Source of the DNA: Bog-756 sp963734395 | GTDB lineage: Bacteria; Actinomycetota; Acidimicrobiia; Acidimicrobiales; RAAP-2 | Direction of reading: 5' to 3' | Assembly: GCA_963734395.1 (NCBI GenBank) | Contig: CAVTGY010000007.1 | Location: forward strand, 1,240,001-1,304,000 | DNA length: 64,000 nt | Shown here: positions 1 to 8,224 of the stretch, one piece after another | How positions within the stretch are numbered: position 1 is the first letter of the stretch | Layout: every line of letters begins with the position of its first letter | Notes under the pieces: model-generated | The model's input: only the letters and a program-made list of their open reading frames with translations | Told to the model about the DNA's origin: nothing | Database searches by the model: none | Made by a program: the position numbers and the translations under genes

Positions 1-1592
1 CCCAACCGGATCGGCCAGGGCATCGAATTCGACTACTGCTGCGTGCACGCGTCACTGGCCCTGCGGGAGGCCGGCTACGAGACGGTGATGGTCAACTGCA
101 ACCCGGAGACGGTCTCCACCGACTACGACACATCGGACCGGCTCTTCTTCGAGCCCCTCACCCACGAGGACGTGGCCCGTGTGCTCGAGGCCGAGCAGCA
201 GGCATCGATCGGGAACGGCCGGCTGGTCGGGGTCATCGTCAGCCTCGGCGGGCAGACCCCGCTCAAGTTGGCTGCCGGTATCCCCGAGGCGCTGGTGTTG
301 GGCACCTCTCCGTCGTCGATCGATCTGGCCGAGGACCGGGAGCGGTGGAACGACCTGTGCGCGCGTGGCTCGGGGTCCCCCAACCCCCGGGGGGGACTGC
401 CACCACCGCGGCCGAGGCGGTGGCGGTGGCCGGCTCGGTGGGCTATCCGGTGCTGGTGCGACCCTCCTACGTGCTGGGGGGAAGGGCCATGGAGATCGTC
501 TACGACGACGAGCGGTTGCTGGCGGCGGTGGAGGGGATGTCCGGCGTGGGCGGCACGCTGGGCCGCGAGGGCGGGGTGACCAAGGACCGCCCGGTGCTGG
601 TGGACCGGTTCCTCGAAGATGCGGTGGAAGTGGATGTCGACGCGGTGCGCGACGCCACCGGGGAGGTGGTCATCTGCGGGGTGATGGAACACGTGGAAGA
701 GGCCGGGGTCCATTCGGGGGACTCGGCCTGCGCCCTTCCCCCCCAGACGTTGTCCGGCTCGCTGGTCGCCGAGCTCGAGCGCCTGGTCCGCACCATCGCC
801 GACGCGCTCGAGGTCTGCGGACTGATCAATGTGCAGTTCGCGATCAAGGACGACCGGGCCTATGTGCTGGAGGCCAACCCGCGGGCCAGCCGGACCGTGC
901 CGTTCGTGGCCAAGGCCACCGGGGTGCCCGTCGCCATGGTGGCGGCCCGGGTGATGGTCGGCGCCACCTTGGAGGAGCTTCGGACCGAGGGTCTCCTCCG
1001 CGAGCCGGTCACCGGACACGTGTCGGTGAAGGAGGCGGTGCTCCCGTTCAACAGGTTCCCCGGGGTGGACACCCTGCTCGGTCCCGAGATGCGTTCGACC
1101 GGCGAGGTGATGGGGATCGACGCCACCTTCGGGCTTGCCTTCGCCAAGAGCCAGATCGCCGCCGGCAGCCGGTTGCCGGTGGGAGGAACGGTGTTCCTGT
1201 CCCTGGCCGATCGGGACAAGCGGGCCGGTTTGGGTGTTGCCCGCCAATTCGAGGCCCTGGGATTCGAGCTGGCGGCCACATCGGGGACGGCGGCCATGCT
1301 CGAGGGGGAAGGCATCGCGGTGGCCACCGTCGTGGCCAAAGTGGGCGACGCCGGCCCGGGAGTGGTGAATGCGGTAGACCTGATCACCGAGGGGAAGGTG
1401 CAGCTGGCGGTCAACACGCCCCGGGGCCGGGGCCCGCGCGCCGACGGGTTGCACATCCGGGCGACCGCACTCGCCCATCTGGTGCCCTGCCTCACCACGG
1501 TTGCGGCGGCCCGGGCCGCGGCCGCCGGCATCGCCGACTGGGTCAGCCACCCCTTGTCGGTCCGGTCCCTCCAGGAGTACCACGGCCGATGA
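1..1592 (+). CDS. carB: carbamoyl-phosphate synthase large subunit, 3' part, frame-disrupted
   Basis: Makes carbamoyl phosphate for pyrimidines and arginine. The window opens inside the gene at the second ATP-grasp half: frame 1 reads PNRIGQGIEFDYCC, then VNCNPETVSTDYDTSDRL. A later ATP/Mg motif EANPRASRTVPF lies near base 870, and the C-terminal MGS-like regulatory domain starts near 1225. About 530 codons remain of a protein that is usually about 1,100 residues. The reading frame changes at about 366-369: frame 1 runs up to LCAR and frame 3 continues with LGVPQPPGGTATT. Both sides match the family without a gap, so this looks like a small indel, possibly a sequence error. The stop overlaps the pyrD start (ATGA). 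Confidence 0.95.
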   Translation, partial: QPDRPGHRIRLLLRARVTGPAGGRLRDGDGQLQPGDGLHRLRHIGPALLRAPHPRGRGPCARGRAAGIDRERPAGRGHRQPRRADPAQVGCRYPRGAGVGHLSVVDRSGRGPGAVERPVRAWLGVPQPPGGTATTAAEAVAVAGSVGYPVLVRPSYVLGGRAMEIVYDDERLLAAVEGMSGVGGTLGREGGVTKDRPVLVDRFLEDAVEVDVDAVRDATGEVVICGVMEHVEEAGVHSGDSACALPPQTLSGSLVAELERLVRTIADALEVCGLINVQFAIKDDRAYVLEANPRASRTVPFVAKATGVPVAMVAARVMVGATLEELRTEGLLREPVTGHVSVKEAVLPFNRFPGVDTLLGPEMRSTGEVMGIDATFGLAFAKSQIAAGSRLPVGGTVFLSLADRDKRAGLGVARQFEALGFELAATSGTAAMLEGEGIAVATVVAKVGDAGPGVVNAVDLITEGKVQLAVNTPRGRGPRADGLHIRATALAHLVPCLTTVAAARAAAAGIADWVSHPLSVRSLQEYHGR

Positions 1593-2581
1593 GCCGCCCA
1601 TCAACCGGCGCCTCCCGCACCCGCCTGCACGGTGAGTGGCGTGATGACTCCGCCGGTGAGGTCGACCTGTCGGTGTCGGTCGGATCCACCGAGCTCCCCA
1701 ATCCTGTGATGACCGCGTCGGGTACCGCCGGCCATGCCGACGAGCTCGGGGCCTACTTCCCGCTCGACGAGCTGGGCGCGGTGGTGGTCAAGTCCCTGTC
1801 GGTGGAGCCCTGGCCCGGCAATCCGGCGCCCCGGGTGCACGAGAGCGGGTCGGGGATGCTCAACAGCGTGGGGCTGCAGGGTCCGGGGCTGGACCGGTGG
1901 ATCCGCGATGACCTCCCCCGCCTCACCGCTTCCGGCGCGCGGGTGGTGGCGAGCATCTGGGGCCAACGGGTGGCCGACTTCGCCGAGGCCGGATCGGTGC
2001 TCTCCGGCGTGTCGGGACTGACCGCGCTGGAGGTCAATGTGAGCTGTCCCAACCTCGAGGACCGCCGACGGATGTTCGCCCATTCGGCGGCGGCCACCGC
2101 CGACGTGGTCGCCTCGGTGGCCGAGTCCTGCCCGACACTCCCGCTGTGGGTCAAGTTGAGCCCCAACGTGGCCGACGTGGCCGAGGTGGCCGGATCGGCA
2201 ATCGGCGCCGGGGCCGAGGCGGTCACCTTGATCAACACCGTTCTGGCCATGGCCATCGATGTCGAACGGCGACGACCGGTGTTGGGCTCGGGCGGCGTCG
2301 GTGGTGGCCTGTCCGGCCCGGCGGTCCATCCGATTGCGGTGCGCGCCGTGTTCGACGTTCACGCCGCGCATCCACAGGCCCCGATCATCGGAGTGGGCGG
2401 GGTGACTTGCGGCGCCGATGCGGTCGAGCTGATGATGGCCGGTGCCAGCGCCGTCCAGGTGGGGACGGCGACGTTCCGCGACCCGTGGGCGCCGCTCACC
2501 GTCCTACGGGAGATCGAGGGGTGGTGCCGGACAAGGGGTGTCCGGCGACTACGCGACCTGAGAGGAGCAGCCCATGGGTGA
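1589..2581 (+). CDS. pyrD: dihydroorotate dehydrogenase, class 1B type
   Basis: Oxidises dihydroorotate to orotate, the fourth step of UMP synthesis. The protein is 330 residues, a TIM barrel with FMN-site signatures: VMTASGTAG near the N-terminus, KSLSVEP near residue 68, and NVSCPN near residue 150. The Cys of NVSCPN is the catalytic base of class 1 enzymes, where class 2 enzymes have Ser. The GVGGV and GASAVQVGTA phosphate-binding loops lie near the C-terminus. Class 1B enzymes normally pair with an electron-transfer subunit PyrK; none is visible here, though it could lie upstream of the window. The start is chosen at the ATG that overlaps the carB stop by four bases, which gives the expected family length. 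Confidence 0.93.
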   Translation: MSRPSTGASRTRLHGEWRDDSAGEVDLSVSVGSTELPNPVMTASGTAGHADELGAYFPLDELGAVVVKSLSVEPWPGNPAPRVHESGSGMLNSVGLQGPGLDRWIRDDLPRLTASGARVVASIWGQRVADFAEAGSVLSGVSGLTALEVNVSCPNLEDRRRMFAHSAAATADVVASVAESCPTLPLWVKLSPNVADVAEVAGSAIGAGAEAVTLINTVLAMAIDVERRRPVLGSGGVGGGLSGPAVHPIAVRAVFDVHAAHPQAPIIGVGGVTCGADAVELMMAGASAVQVGTATFRDPWAPLTVLREIEGWCRTRGVRRLRDLRGAAHG

Positions 2582-3434
2582 CCGAGGACACACCGACGGG
2601 TTTCTGGCCCGGGTGGTCGCCGCGGTGGCCGGTTCGGGACCGCTGTGTGCCGGCATCGATCCGTCCCCCGCCCTCCTCGCCCAGTGGGGCATGCCCGACT
2701 CGGCGGACGGCCTTCGCGCCTTCGGGCTCCGCTGCGTCGAAGCGTTCGCCGGTGCCGTCCCGGTGGTCAAACCACAGGTCGCATTCTTCGAACGGTGCGG
2801 CGCTGCCGGTTTCGCCGCCCTCGAATCGGTGATCGCCGCGGCCGCTGATGCCGGGCTTCTGGTCATCGCCGACGCAAAACGGGGGGACATCGGGTCGACC
2901 ATGGAGGCCTACGCGTCGGCGTGGCTCGATCCGGCCAGCCCGCTGGCCGTCGACGCGGTCACCGCCCATCCCTATCTTGGGGTCGGGGCGCTCCAGCCGA
3001 TGATCGACCTGGCCGGCGCCACCGGAAGGGGTGTCATCGTGGTGTCCCGTAGTTCCAATCCCGAGGGCCGTCCTCTGCAGCGGGCCAGGACCGACGACGG
3101 TCGGGGTCCCGCGGTCGAGGACATGATCCTGAGCGCCATCGCCGAGCTCAACCGTCGGGGCGGGGTTCCTCCGGGCACGGTCGGTGCGGTGATCGGCGCC
3201 ACGCTGACCGCCTCCGCCTACCGGCTCGCCGATCTGGGCGGGGTCGTCCTGGCGCCCGGCGTCGGTGTCCAGGGAGGTACCGCCGACGAGGTGCACGGCT
3301 TGTTTTCGGACTGTCCGGCCGGCTCGGTGCTGGCCAGCTCGTCGCGTTCGTTGCTCACCCAGGGACCGGATGTGAGGTCCCTCGGAGCAGCCGCCCGCCG
3401 GACTCGCGACGAGATGGTCGACGCCCTCGCCTGA
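2574..3434 (+). CDS. pyrF: orotidine 5'-phosphate decarboxylase, long (type 2) form
   Basis: Converts OMP to UMP, the last step of the pathway encoded by the two preceding genes. At 286 residues it is the longer bacterial subfamily. It shows CAGIDPS near residue 23, VKPQVAFFE near 64, and the catalytic block DAKRGDI near residue 100 with its Lys-Asp network. The phosphate-binding end is recognisable as LAPGVGVQGG near 225. The gene overlaps pyrD by eight bases, so translation is probably coupled in a carB-pyrD-pyrF operon. The next gene converges on it from the other strand after a 56-base gap. Confidence 0.94.
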   Translation: MGDRGHTDGFLARVVAAVAGSGPLCAGIDPSPALLAQWGMPDSADGLRAFGLRCVEAFAGAVPVVKPQVAFFERCGAAGFAALESVIAAAADAGLLVIADAKRGDIGSTMEAYASAWLDPASPLAVDAVTAHPYLGVGALQPMIDLAGATGRGVIVVSRSSNPEGRPLQRARTDDGRGPAVEDMILSAIAELNRRGGVPPGTVGAVIGATLTASAYRLADLGGVVLAPGVGVQGGTADEVHGLFSDCPAGSVLASSSRSLLTQGPDVRSLGAAARRTRDEMVDALA

Positions 3435-3490
3435 GACCGGCCCGCCTGTCCCGCGCCGCGGTGGCGTCGCAGGTCCCCGCTGGGGGCAGT

Positions 3491-4093
3491 TCAGCGATCG
3501 GCGCTCGGGAGGTCTTCGGCGAACTGGATGAACGGCGCCGGCGGCAGATAGGCCGCGGGGATGTCCTCGGGTCGTTGGTAGAAGTCGACGTCGAAGACAT
3601 TGCCGACGCCGGGGGTCTCCATGGTGCCGCACAGTCCCGCGTCGGTGCCGGCCAGGAACGCCTGTCGCCCGTCGATCGATCCCGTCGACAGCGAGAGGTA
3701 GGTGTCCTTGGTCACACGGGCCACCAGGCTGTAGATACAGCCGTCAGAGGTGCCGCCGACCCGGCGCCCGATCATGCAGTGACGCTTGCCGTCGTCGATC
3801 AGGTAGACCGCGGCGTCGCCGGTTCCCAGGCACACCCGGACCCGGTCCGGATGACCGAAGAGGTGGGGCCACTGTTCGTGCCGGCGCTCCTTCATCGCCC
3901 ACAGGGGGCTGGCCGGGATCACTCCTTCGGGTTCATCCTCTTCGAGTGGGGTGGCGTCGGCGGGAGCGGTGACCGGGAAGGTCGCACCCATGGTTCCGGG
4001 AGTGAAGTGGAGCTGACCGTCGTCCCTCGATTGGATCAACCCCTCCTGGCCGGTCTCGGTCGTCCCATCCCCGGGTCGGTTCGCGTCGCCCAC
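3491..4093 (-). CDS. hypothetical protein, soluble, 200 residues
   Basis: I do not recognise this protein. It starts at GTG 4093 behind a GAGGAG ribosome-binding site, which supports expression. The first 60 residues are polar and acidic (PLEEDEPEG). The middle holds a more ordered stretch containing VRVCLGTGDAAVYLIDD, HCMIGRRVGG and CIYSLVARV. A proline-rich tail ends in QFAEDLPSADR. Three or four cysteines are present with no obvious metal-binding spacing. There is no signal peptide and no membrane segment. It is separated from pxpBC by about 87 bases on the same strand, so the two could share a transcript, but nothing links their functions. Confidence 0.6.
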   Translation of the reverse strand: MGDANRPGDGTTETGQEGLIQSRDDGQLHFTPGTMGATFPVTAPADATPLEEDEPEGVIPASPLWAMKERRHEQWPHLFGHPDRVRVCLGTGDAAVYLIDDGKRHCMIGRRVGGTSDGCIYSLVARVTKDTYLSLSTGSIDGRQAFLAGTDAGLCGTMETPGVGNVFDVDFYQRPEDIPAAYLPPAPFIQFAEDLPSADR

Positions 4094-4180
4094 GACGGGC
4101 TCCTCTCGTCAGAGCAGGTACCGCGGCACCCGCTGATCGCCTTCACTGTCCCATCCATCGTGCCACGTGCGGCCGTCGCC

Positions 4181-5878
4181 TCAGGTGGCCGCAGCCGTGG
4201 GGAACCATCCGGTCACCCGGGTGTCCAGCATGCGCTCCCGATGGAGGCGGGCCTTTCGTGCGGTCATCCGATCGACGATGGTGAAGTGCACGGTGTCTCC
4301 AGGCTGCAGCTGGCCCACGACGTGCAGGTCGGCGGTGATCACACAGGCGATGACCGGGTAGCCGCCCACCGTGGCGTGGTCGGGGCCGAGGATGATCGGA
4401 TTTCCATCGGGAGGGAGCTGCACCGCCCCGGTGACCATCCCGACCGAGGGGATGCCGGCATCAGCGGGCGAAAAAGGCGGCGGGGACCGGGTGAGACGGA
4501 CGCCGATCCGGTTGGATTGGTTTCCCACCGTCCACGGCGCCGAACCCAGCCGGATGGCATCGCCGGCCGGGTGGCGATGGGGCCCGGCCAGGACACGGAG
4601 CTCGGCGGGCTGCCTGCCATCGGTGGGAACGACAGGGTGCAGCACCTGCCCATGGGGTCGGAAGGGGGCCCCGATGGCCAGTCGGTCGTCGGTGGCCAGC
4701 GGACCGGGGCCCAGGCCGGTGAGCATGTCGGTCGACCGGGACCCCACCACCAGAGGAGTCTCGAAACCGCCGCTCACCGCCAGGTAGGCACGGAGCCCGA
4801 CGAGGACCCGTCCGATGGTCATCACCTGTCCGTCGAAGACCGGCGACACCGCGCCGTCGGCCACCGGATGGTCGTCGATGCGGATCTCCACGCCGTCGGC
4901 CGTCGAGGCCACCACCCCCACGTGGGCATCGCCGGTGAACCGAAGCCGGGGCCCGACCGCGGTGACCTCGATGGTGGCGGTCGGGTCGGGATTGCCCACC
5001 AGCCGGTTGGCCAGTCGCATCGACTCGCCGTCGGCCGGCCCGGCCGGGGGGACCCCGATGCCGGCGGTGGCCGACCGGCCGCCGTCCTCGACCAGGCTGA
5101 GCAGGCCAGGATCGAGGACCTCGACGAAGCGATCACCACCCGCGGCGAACGGTGCACGGCGCCGGCGCGGAAAGGGTGGGGGATCGGACGCCGGAACAGG
5201 CGCGGCGGTGAACCGAACGGTATCGCCGGGGGACAGGCGTGCATAGGGAGGGCGGTCGGGATCGAAGAGCGACGCCGAGGTTCGTCCGAGCAGCATCCAC
5301 CCACCCGGTGTGGACCGTGGGTAGACCGACGCGAACCCGCCACCCACCGCCACCGAGCCGGCGGGCACCACGGCTCGGGGCGACGCCCGCCGCGGGATCG
5401 CGGCCAACTCGGGGGGCAGACCCACCAGGTAGGGAAATCCGGGGGCGAATCCGACGAAGGCCACCTGCAGTTCGGCCCCGAGCATTGCTTCGACGACGGC
5501 GCCCGGCGAGTAGCCGACCATGGTTGCGACTTCAACGAGGTCGGGTCCGTCGAAGGTCACCGGGATGTCGAGGTGGAGCCCATCGCCCGGCGCGCCGCCC
5601 GCCGGCCCGTGTGGGTGCGACCGCTCCCGGTCCATCGCGGTGTCATCGTCATCGGCGGCCAATCGTGTCAACCACCGCTCGATCAGGTCGGGCCGTTCCG
5701 CGTGTGGATCGAGGTGGACCACCACGCTGTGAAATCCGACCACGGTGTCGACGATGCCGTCGGGCGCCTGTCCCTCCCGCCTGCTTCGTGCGATGGTGGC
5801 CGCCAACCGGTGCGCGGCGGAGACGTCGTCGACGTCGAACAGCAATGCGGAGTCACCAAACCAGCCGACCGCGATCAC
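4181..5878 (-). CDS. pxpBC: 5-oxoprolinase subunits B and C fused (PxpB-PxpC)
   Basis: ATP-dependent ring opening of 5-oxoproline to glutamate, together with PxpA. The 565-residue protein is two subunits in one chain. Residues 1-240 are the KipI/allophanate-hydrolase-subunit-1 type domain (VAFVGFAPGFPYLVGLP, then GGFASVYPRSTPGGW). Residues from about 255 are the KipA/subunit-2 type domain (VLDPGLLSLVEDGGR, GVPPAGPADGESM, later ILGPDHATVGGYPVIA). Separate genes are usual in Bacillus and E. coli. The start overlaps the pxpA stop by four bases, so the two are translated as a unit. Older databases call these domains urea amidolyase or allophanate hydrolase; the adjacent pxpA supports the oxoprolinase role. 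Confidence 0.92.
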   Translation of the reverse strand: MIAVGWFGDSALLFDVDDVSAAHRLAATIARSRREGQAPDGIVDTVVGFHSVVVHLDPHAERPDLIERWLTRLAADDDDTAMDRERSHPHGPAGGAPGDGLHLDIPVTFDGPDLVEVATMVGYSPGAVVEAMLGAELQVAFVGFAPGFPYLVGLPPELAAIPRRASPRAVVPAGSVAVGGGFASVYPRSTPGGWMLLGRTSASLFDPDRPPYARLSPGDTVRFTAAPVPASDPPPFPRRRRAPFAAGGDRFVEVLDPGLLSLVEDGGRSATAGIGVPPAGPADGESMRLANRLVGNPDPTATIEVTAVGPRLRFTGDAHVGVVASTADGVEIRIDDHPVADGAVSPVFDGQVMTIGRVLVGLRAYLAVSGGFETPLVVGSRSTDMLTGLGPGPLATDDRLAIGAPFRPHGQVLHPVVPTDGRQPAELRVLAGPHRHPAGDAIRLGSAPWTVGNQSNRIGVRLTRSPPPFSPADAGIPSVGMVTGAVQLPPDGNPIILGPDHATVGGYPVIACVITADLHVVGQLQPGDTVHFTIVDRMTARKARLHRERMLDTRVTGWFPTAAAT

Positions 5879-6657
5879 TGCGGTGACCGTCGGCCGGCTG
5901 CCACCTGCGGGACGAACGGAGCCAGGATGATTCCTTCGGCTTCGAGCGCCACCCGAACCGCTCGTGCCACTCTTCGTGCACCGGGGGAGTCGCCGTGGAT
6001 GCAGAGTGTCTCCACCTCGACCGGTGTCCAGATGCCGTCGACCGCGTCCACGCCACCCCGACCGATCAGCGACACCGCCCGCCGGGCGACGGCGGCGGGA
6101 TCCCCGATCACCGCCCCGGGGTCATCACGAGGGGCCAGCCGACCTCCGGCCAGGTAGGCGCGGTCGGGGAATCCCTCGGGGACCAGCCGGATCTTGGCGC
6201 GTCGCGCCGGGTCGACCGCCGCGGACCCGGCCTGTGCCACCAGGACCCGGCTGCCATGCCGAGCGACGGCGTCGACCACCGCGGCAGCGGTGGAGGAGTC
6301 GGTGCCCATCATGTTGTACAGCGCGCCGTGCGGCTTGACGAACGCCACCGTTCCCCCAACCGACTTCACCTCTTGGTCGAGTGCCTGGCACTGCTCGAGA
6401 ATGTCATCGACCAATTGCACCGCACCCACCTCGATGGCGCGCCGACCGAATCCCTCCCGGTCACGAAACGAGACGTGGGCGCCGATGACCACACCATGAG
6501 CCAGCGCGGCCGCCGCGGTGTCCCGCATGACACCTCGGCTGCCGGCGTGGAATCCACACGCCAGGCTCGCGCTGGTGACCGACGCCAGCACCGCCACGTC
6601 GGACCGAGAGAGTGCACTGCCTTCGGCAAGATCCGCATTGAGGTCGATCGACACCAC
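5875..6657 (-). CDS. pxpA: 5-oxoprolinase subunit A (LamB/YcsF family)
   Basis: Partner of PxpBC in splitting 5-oxoproline. The family signature IDLNADLAEG is at the N-terminus. SLACGFHAG, the metal/substrate motif VKPHGALYN and a C-terminal CIHGDSPGA follow. Three starts are possible: ATG 6675, GTG 6657 and GTG 6654. I chose GTG 6657 because it gives about 260 residues beginning two residues before SIDLNADL, and because GATACT lies six bases upstream, resembling the -10 spacing seen at other leaderless genes in this window. The gene is divergent from mihF, and the two share a region of about 145 bases that must hold both promoters. Confidence 0.9.
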   Translation of the reverse strand: MVSIDLNADLAEGSALSRSDVAVLASVTSASLACGFHAGSRGVMRDTAAAALAHGVVIGAHVSFRDREGFGRRAIEVGAVQLVDDILEQCQALDQEVKSVGGTVAFVKPHGALYNMMGTDSSTAAAVVDAVARHGSRVLVAQAGSAAVDPARRAKIRLVPEGFPDRAYLAGGRLAPRDDPGAVIGDPAAVARRAVSLIGRGGVDAVDGIWTPVEVETLCIHGDSPGARRVARAVRVALEAEGIILAPFVPQVAAGRRSPQ

Positions 6658-6790
6658 GCTTCCAGTATCGAACATCCGGCAGTCCCGCCGGCGTCCGGCG
6701 ACGGGGACGACCGGACTGGCTCCCACGTGGGGTCCGCCGTCCCGGCCCGGCCCCGCCGGGGCCCAGGATGACCAGGGCCTGCGGAGGCGC

Positions 6791-6796
6791 TATCGT
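6791..6796 (+). promoter_or_regulatory. -10 element TATCGT of mihF, leaderless spacing
   Basis: TATCGT fits TANNNT and ends seven bases before the mihF ATG at 6804, so the transcript should begin at or next to the start codon. No appreciable Shine-Dalgarno match is seen. The same hexamer with an eight-base gap precedes gcvH. Confidence 0.6.
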
Positions 6797-6803
6797 CTCG
6801 ACC

Positions 6804-7121
6804 ATGCCGCAACCGCCCGCACTCACACCCGAACAGCGCCAGGCCGCCCTGGCCAAGGCAGCCAAGGTCCGCCGCGAGCGGGCCGAAGTGAAGGAGAAGC
6901 TCAAACTGGGTTCGATCACCCTCTCCGAACTTCTCAAGACCGCCGACTCCAACGAAACGGTCGGGAAGATGAAAGTTCTCTCGGTCCTCGAATCGCTTCC
7001 GGGACTGGGCAAGGTCAAGGCCCGACGGTTGATGGACTCGGTTGGGATCAGCGAGAGCCGCCGCCTGCAAGGCCTCGGAAGCAACCAACGCGAATCCCTT
7101 TTGCGCGAGACCGCTCGCTGA
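6804..7121 (+). CDS. mihF: actinobacterial integration host factor (mIHF)
   Basis: A small nucleoid-associated, DNA-bending protein, unrelated in fold to the two-subunit IHF of E. coli. The 105 residues follow the mIHF layout. A charged N-terminal helix (LTPEQRQAALAKAAKVRRER) is followed by KLKLGSITLSELL and VGKMKVLSVLESLPGLGKVK. The last holds the helix-hairpin-helix-like GLGKVKA, and RRLQGLGSNQR closes the protein. The start is ATG 6804 rather than an upstream in-frame ATG, because it matches the family N-terminus and has a leaderless-type -10 at 6791. It is followed directly by gmk, the same order as in mycobacteria. Confidence 0.93.
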   Translation: MPQPPALTPEQRQAALAKAAKVRRERAEVKEKLKLGSITLSELLKTADSNETVGKMKVLSVLESLPGLGKVKARRLMDSVGISESRRLQGLGSNQRESLLRETAR

Positions 7122-7789
7122 ACAGCACCCCTCCGAGTCACGCCCCTCGTCGATCCAATCCTCTGATCTTCGTACTCTTCGGTCCGGGTGGCGCGGGGAA
7201 GGGAACGATCGCAAGTCGTTTGGTCGAAGAGGTCCCCGGCCTCTGGCTGAGCCGATCATGGACCACCAGGATGCGGCGGCCGGGTGAGCCGGAGGACGCC
7301 TACCTCTTCGTCGATCGAGCCGAATTCGAGGCCATGGAGGCAGCGGGCGGCTTCTTCGAGTGGGCCGAGTTCCTGGGCAACCTGTACGGAACCCCGGTCC
7401 CGGAACCGGATCCGGGCTTGGACGTGCTGCTCGAGATCGACCTGCAGGGAGCGATGCAGGTGCGGCAGCGCCGCCCCGACGCCACGCTGGTATTGCTCCT
7501 GCCCCCGTCGCTCGAGGCGCAGGAGGCCCGGCTCCGGGCCCGAGGGGACGACGAGTCGGCCATCACCCGCCGTCTGCGCACCGGGTCCGAGGAGGAGCGA
7601 CTGGGCAGGGACATCGCCGATGCCGTGGTGATCAATGGCGAGGTGACGCAGGCCACCGCCGAGGTGGCCGGTATAGTGGAGGATCGTCGTCGTGCCGCCC
7701 TACGGGGAGATGCGGCCGTCGGAGGAACCGGCGGTGCCGGCGAATCCCCTCACCCATACCCGTTGCCCCACCGACCCGAAGGACCGTGA
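7118..7789 (+). CDS. gmk: guanylate kinase with no ordinary start codon
   Basis: Phosphorylates GMP to GDP. The P-loop GPGGAGKGT, the GMP-binding SRSWTTRMRRPGE, a YGTP motif and LLEIDLQGAMQVR are all present. There is no ATG, GTG or TTG in frame between the upstream stop and the P-loop. The likely choices are CTG 7118, which overlaps the mihF stop as CTGA and would be coupled to it, or CTG 7163, which gives the short N-terminus LIFVLFGPGG. I list the first. The last 25 residues are a Gly/Pro-rich tail beyond the usual end. The stop overlaps the rpoZ ATG (TGATG). Confidence 0.88.
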   Translation: MNSTPPSHAPRRSNPLIFVLFGPGGAGKGTIASRLVEEVPGLWLSRSWTTRMRRPGEPEDAYLFVDRAEFEAMEAAGGFFEWAEFLGNLYGTPVPEPDPGLDVLLEIDLQGAMQVRQRRPDATLVLLLPPSLEAQEARLRARGDDESAITRRLRTGSEEERLGRDIADAVVINGEVTQATAEVAGIVEDRRRAALRGDAAVGGTGGAGESPHPYPLPHRPEGP

Positions 7790-8133
7790 TGGCCCAGAAT
7801 CAGATCGCACTGATGGACCCGCCGATCGAGGATCTCCTCGACAAGGTCGACTCGAAGTTCACCTTGGTGGCGTTGGCGTCGCGCCGGGCCCGTCAGGTCA
7901 ACAGCTACTACAATTCGCTCGGCGAGGGACTCGGAGTGGTGGTGCCCCCCCAGGTAGCCTCGGCGTCGGGTAAGCCGCTCTCGATTGCCTTCGAAGAAGT
8001 GGCGGCGGGCAAGGCCACCTACACCCGGCCGGATCCCGAGGAGTTGGCCTTGGCCGAAGCGGCCGCGCTGGCCCTCCTGGAGAGCGAAGGCACCGAGGCC
8101 GACTCGCCCGAACCGGACGAGAGCGCCGAGTAG
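7789..8133 (+). CDS. rpoZ: RNA polymerase omega subunit
   Basis: Assembly and stability subunit of RNA polymerase, which folds around the beta-prime C-terminus. The protein is 114 residues with the actinobacterial signature PPIEDLLDKVDSKFTLV, then ASRRARQVNSYYNSLGEG, and later KPLSIAFEEVAAGKA. The C-terminal 40 residues are acidic and Ala/Glu-rich. The order gmk-rpoZ-coaBC-metK-priA is the classical actinobacterial and proteobacterial cluster linking nucleotide, transcription and cofactor genes. The ATG overlaps the gmk stop by one base. Confidence 0.95.
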   Translation: MAQNQIALMDPPIEDLLDKVDSKFTLVALASRRARQVNSYYNSLGEGLGVVVPPQVASASGKPLSIAFEEVAAGKATYTRPDPEELALAEAAALALLESEGTEADSPEPDESAE

Positions 8134-8224
8134 CCGGTCGGCGACGACCCGGGGGCGCAACCACAATGGGGGCCACCGCATACAGCGCCGCATCCGGGGA
8201 CACCACCACCGAGGACACCCGGTG

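Noticed and set aside
3461..6157. 898-codon plus-strand ORF opposite the pxp genes
   Set aside because: Shadow of pxpBC/pxpA in high-GC DNA; no recognisable domain and Arg/Gly/His-rich composition.
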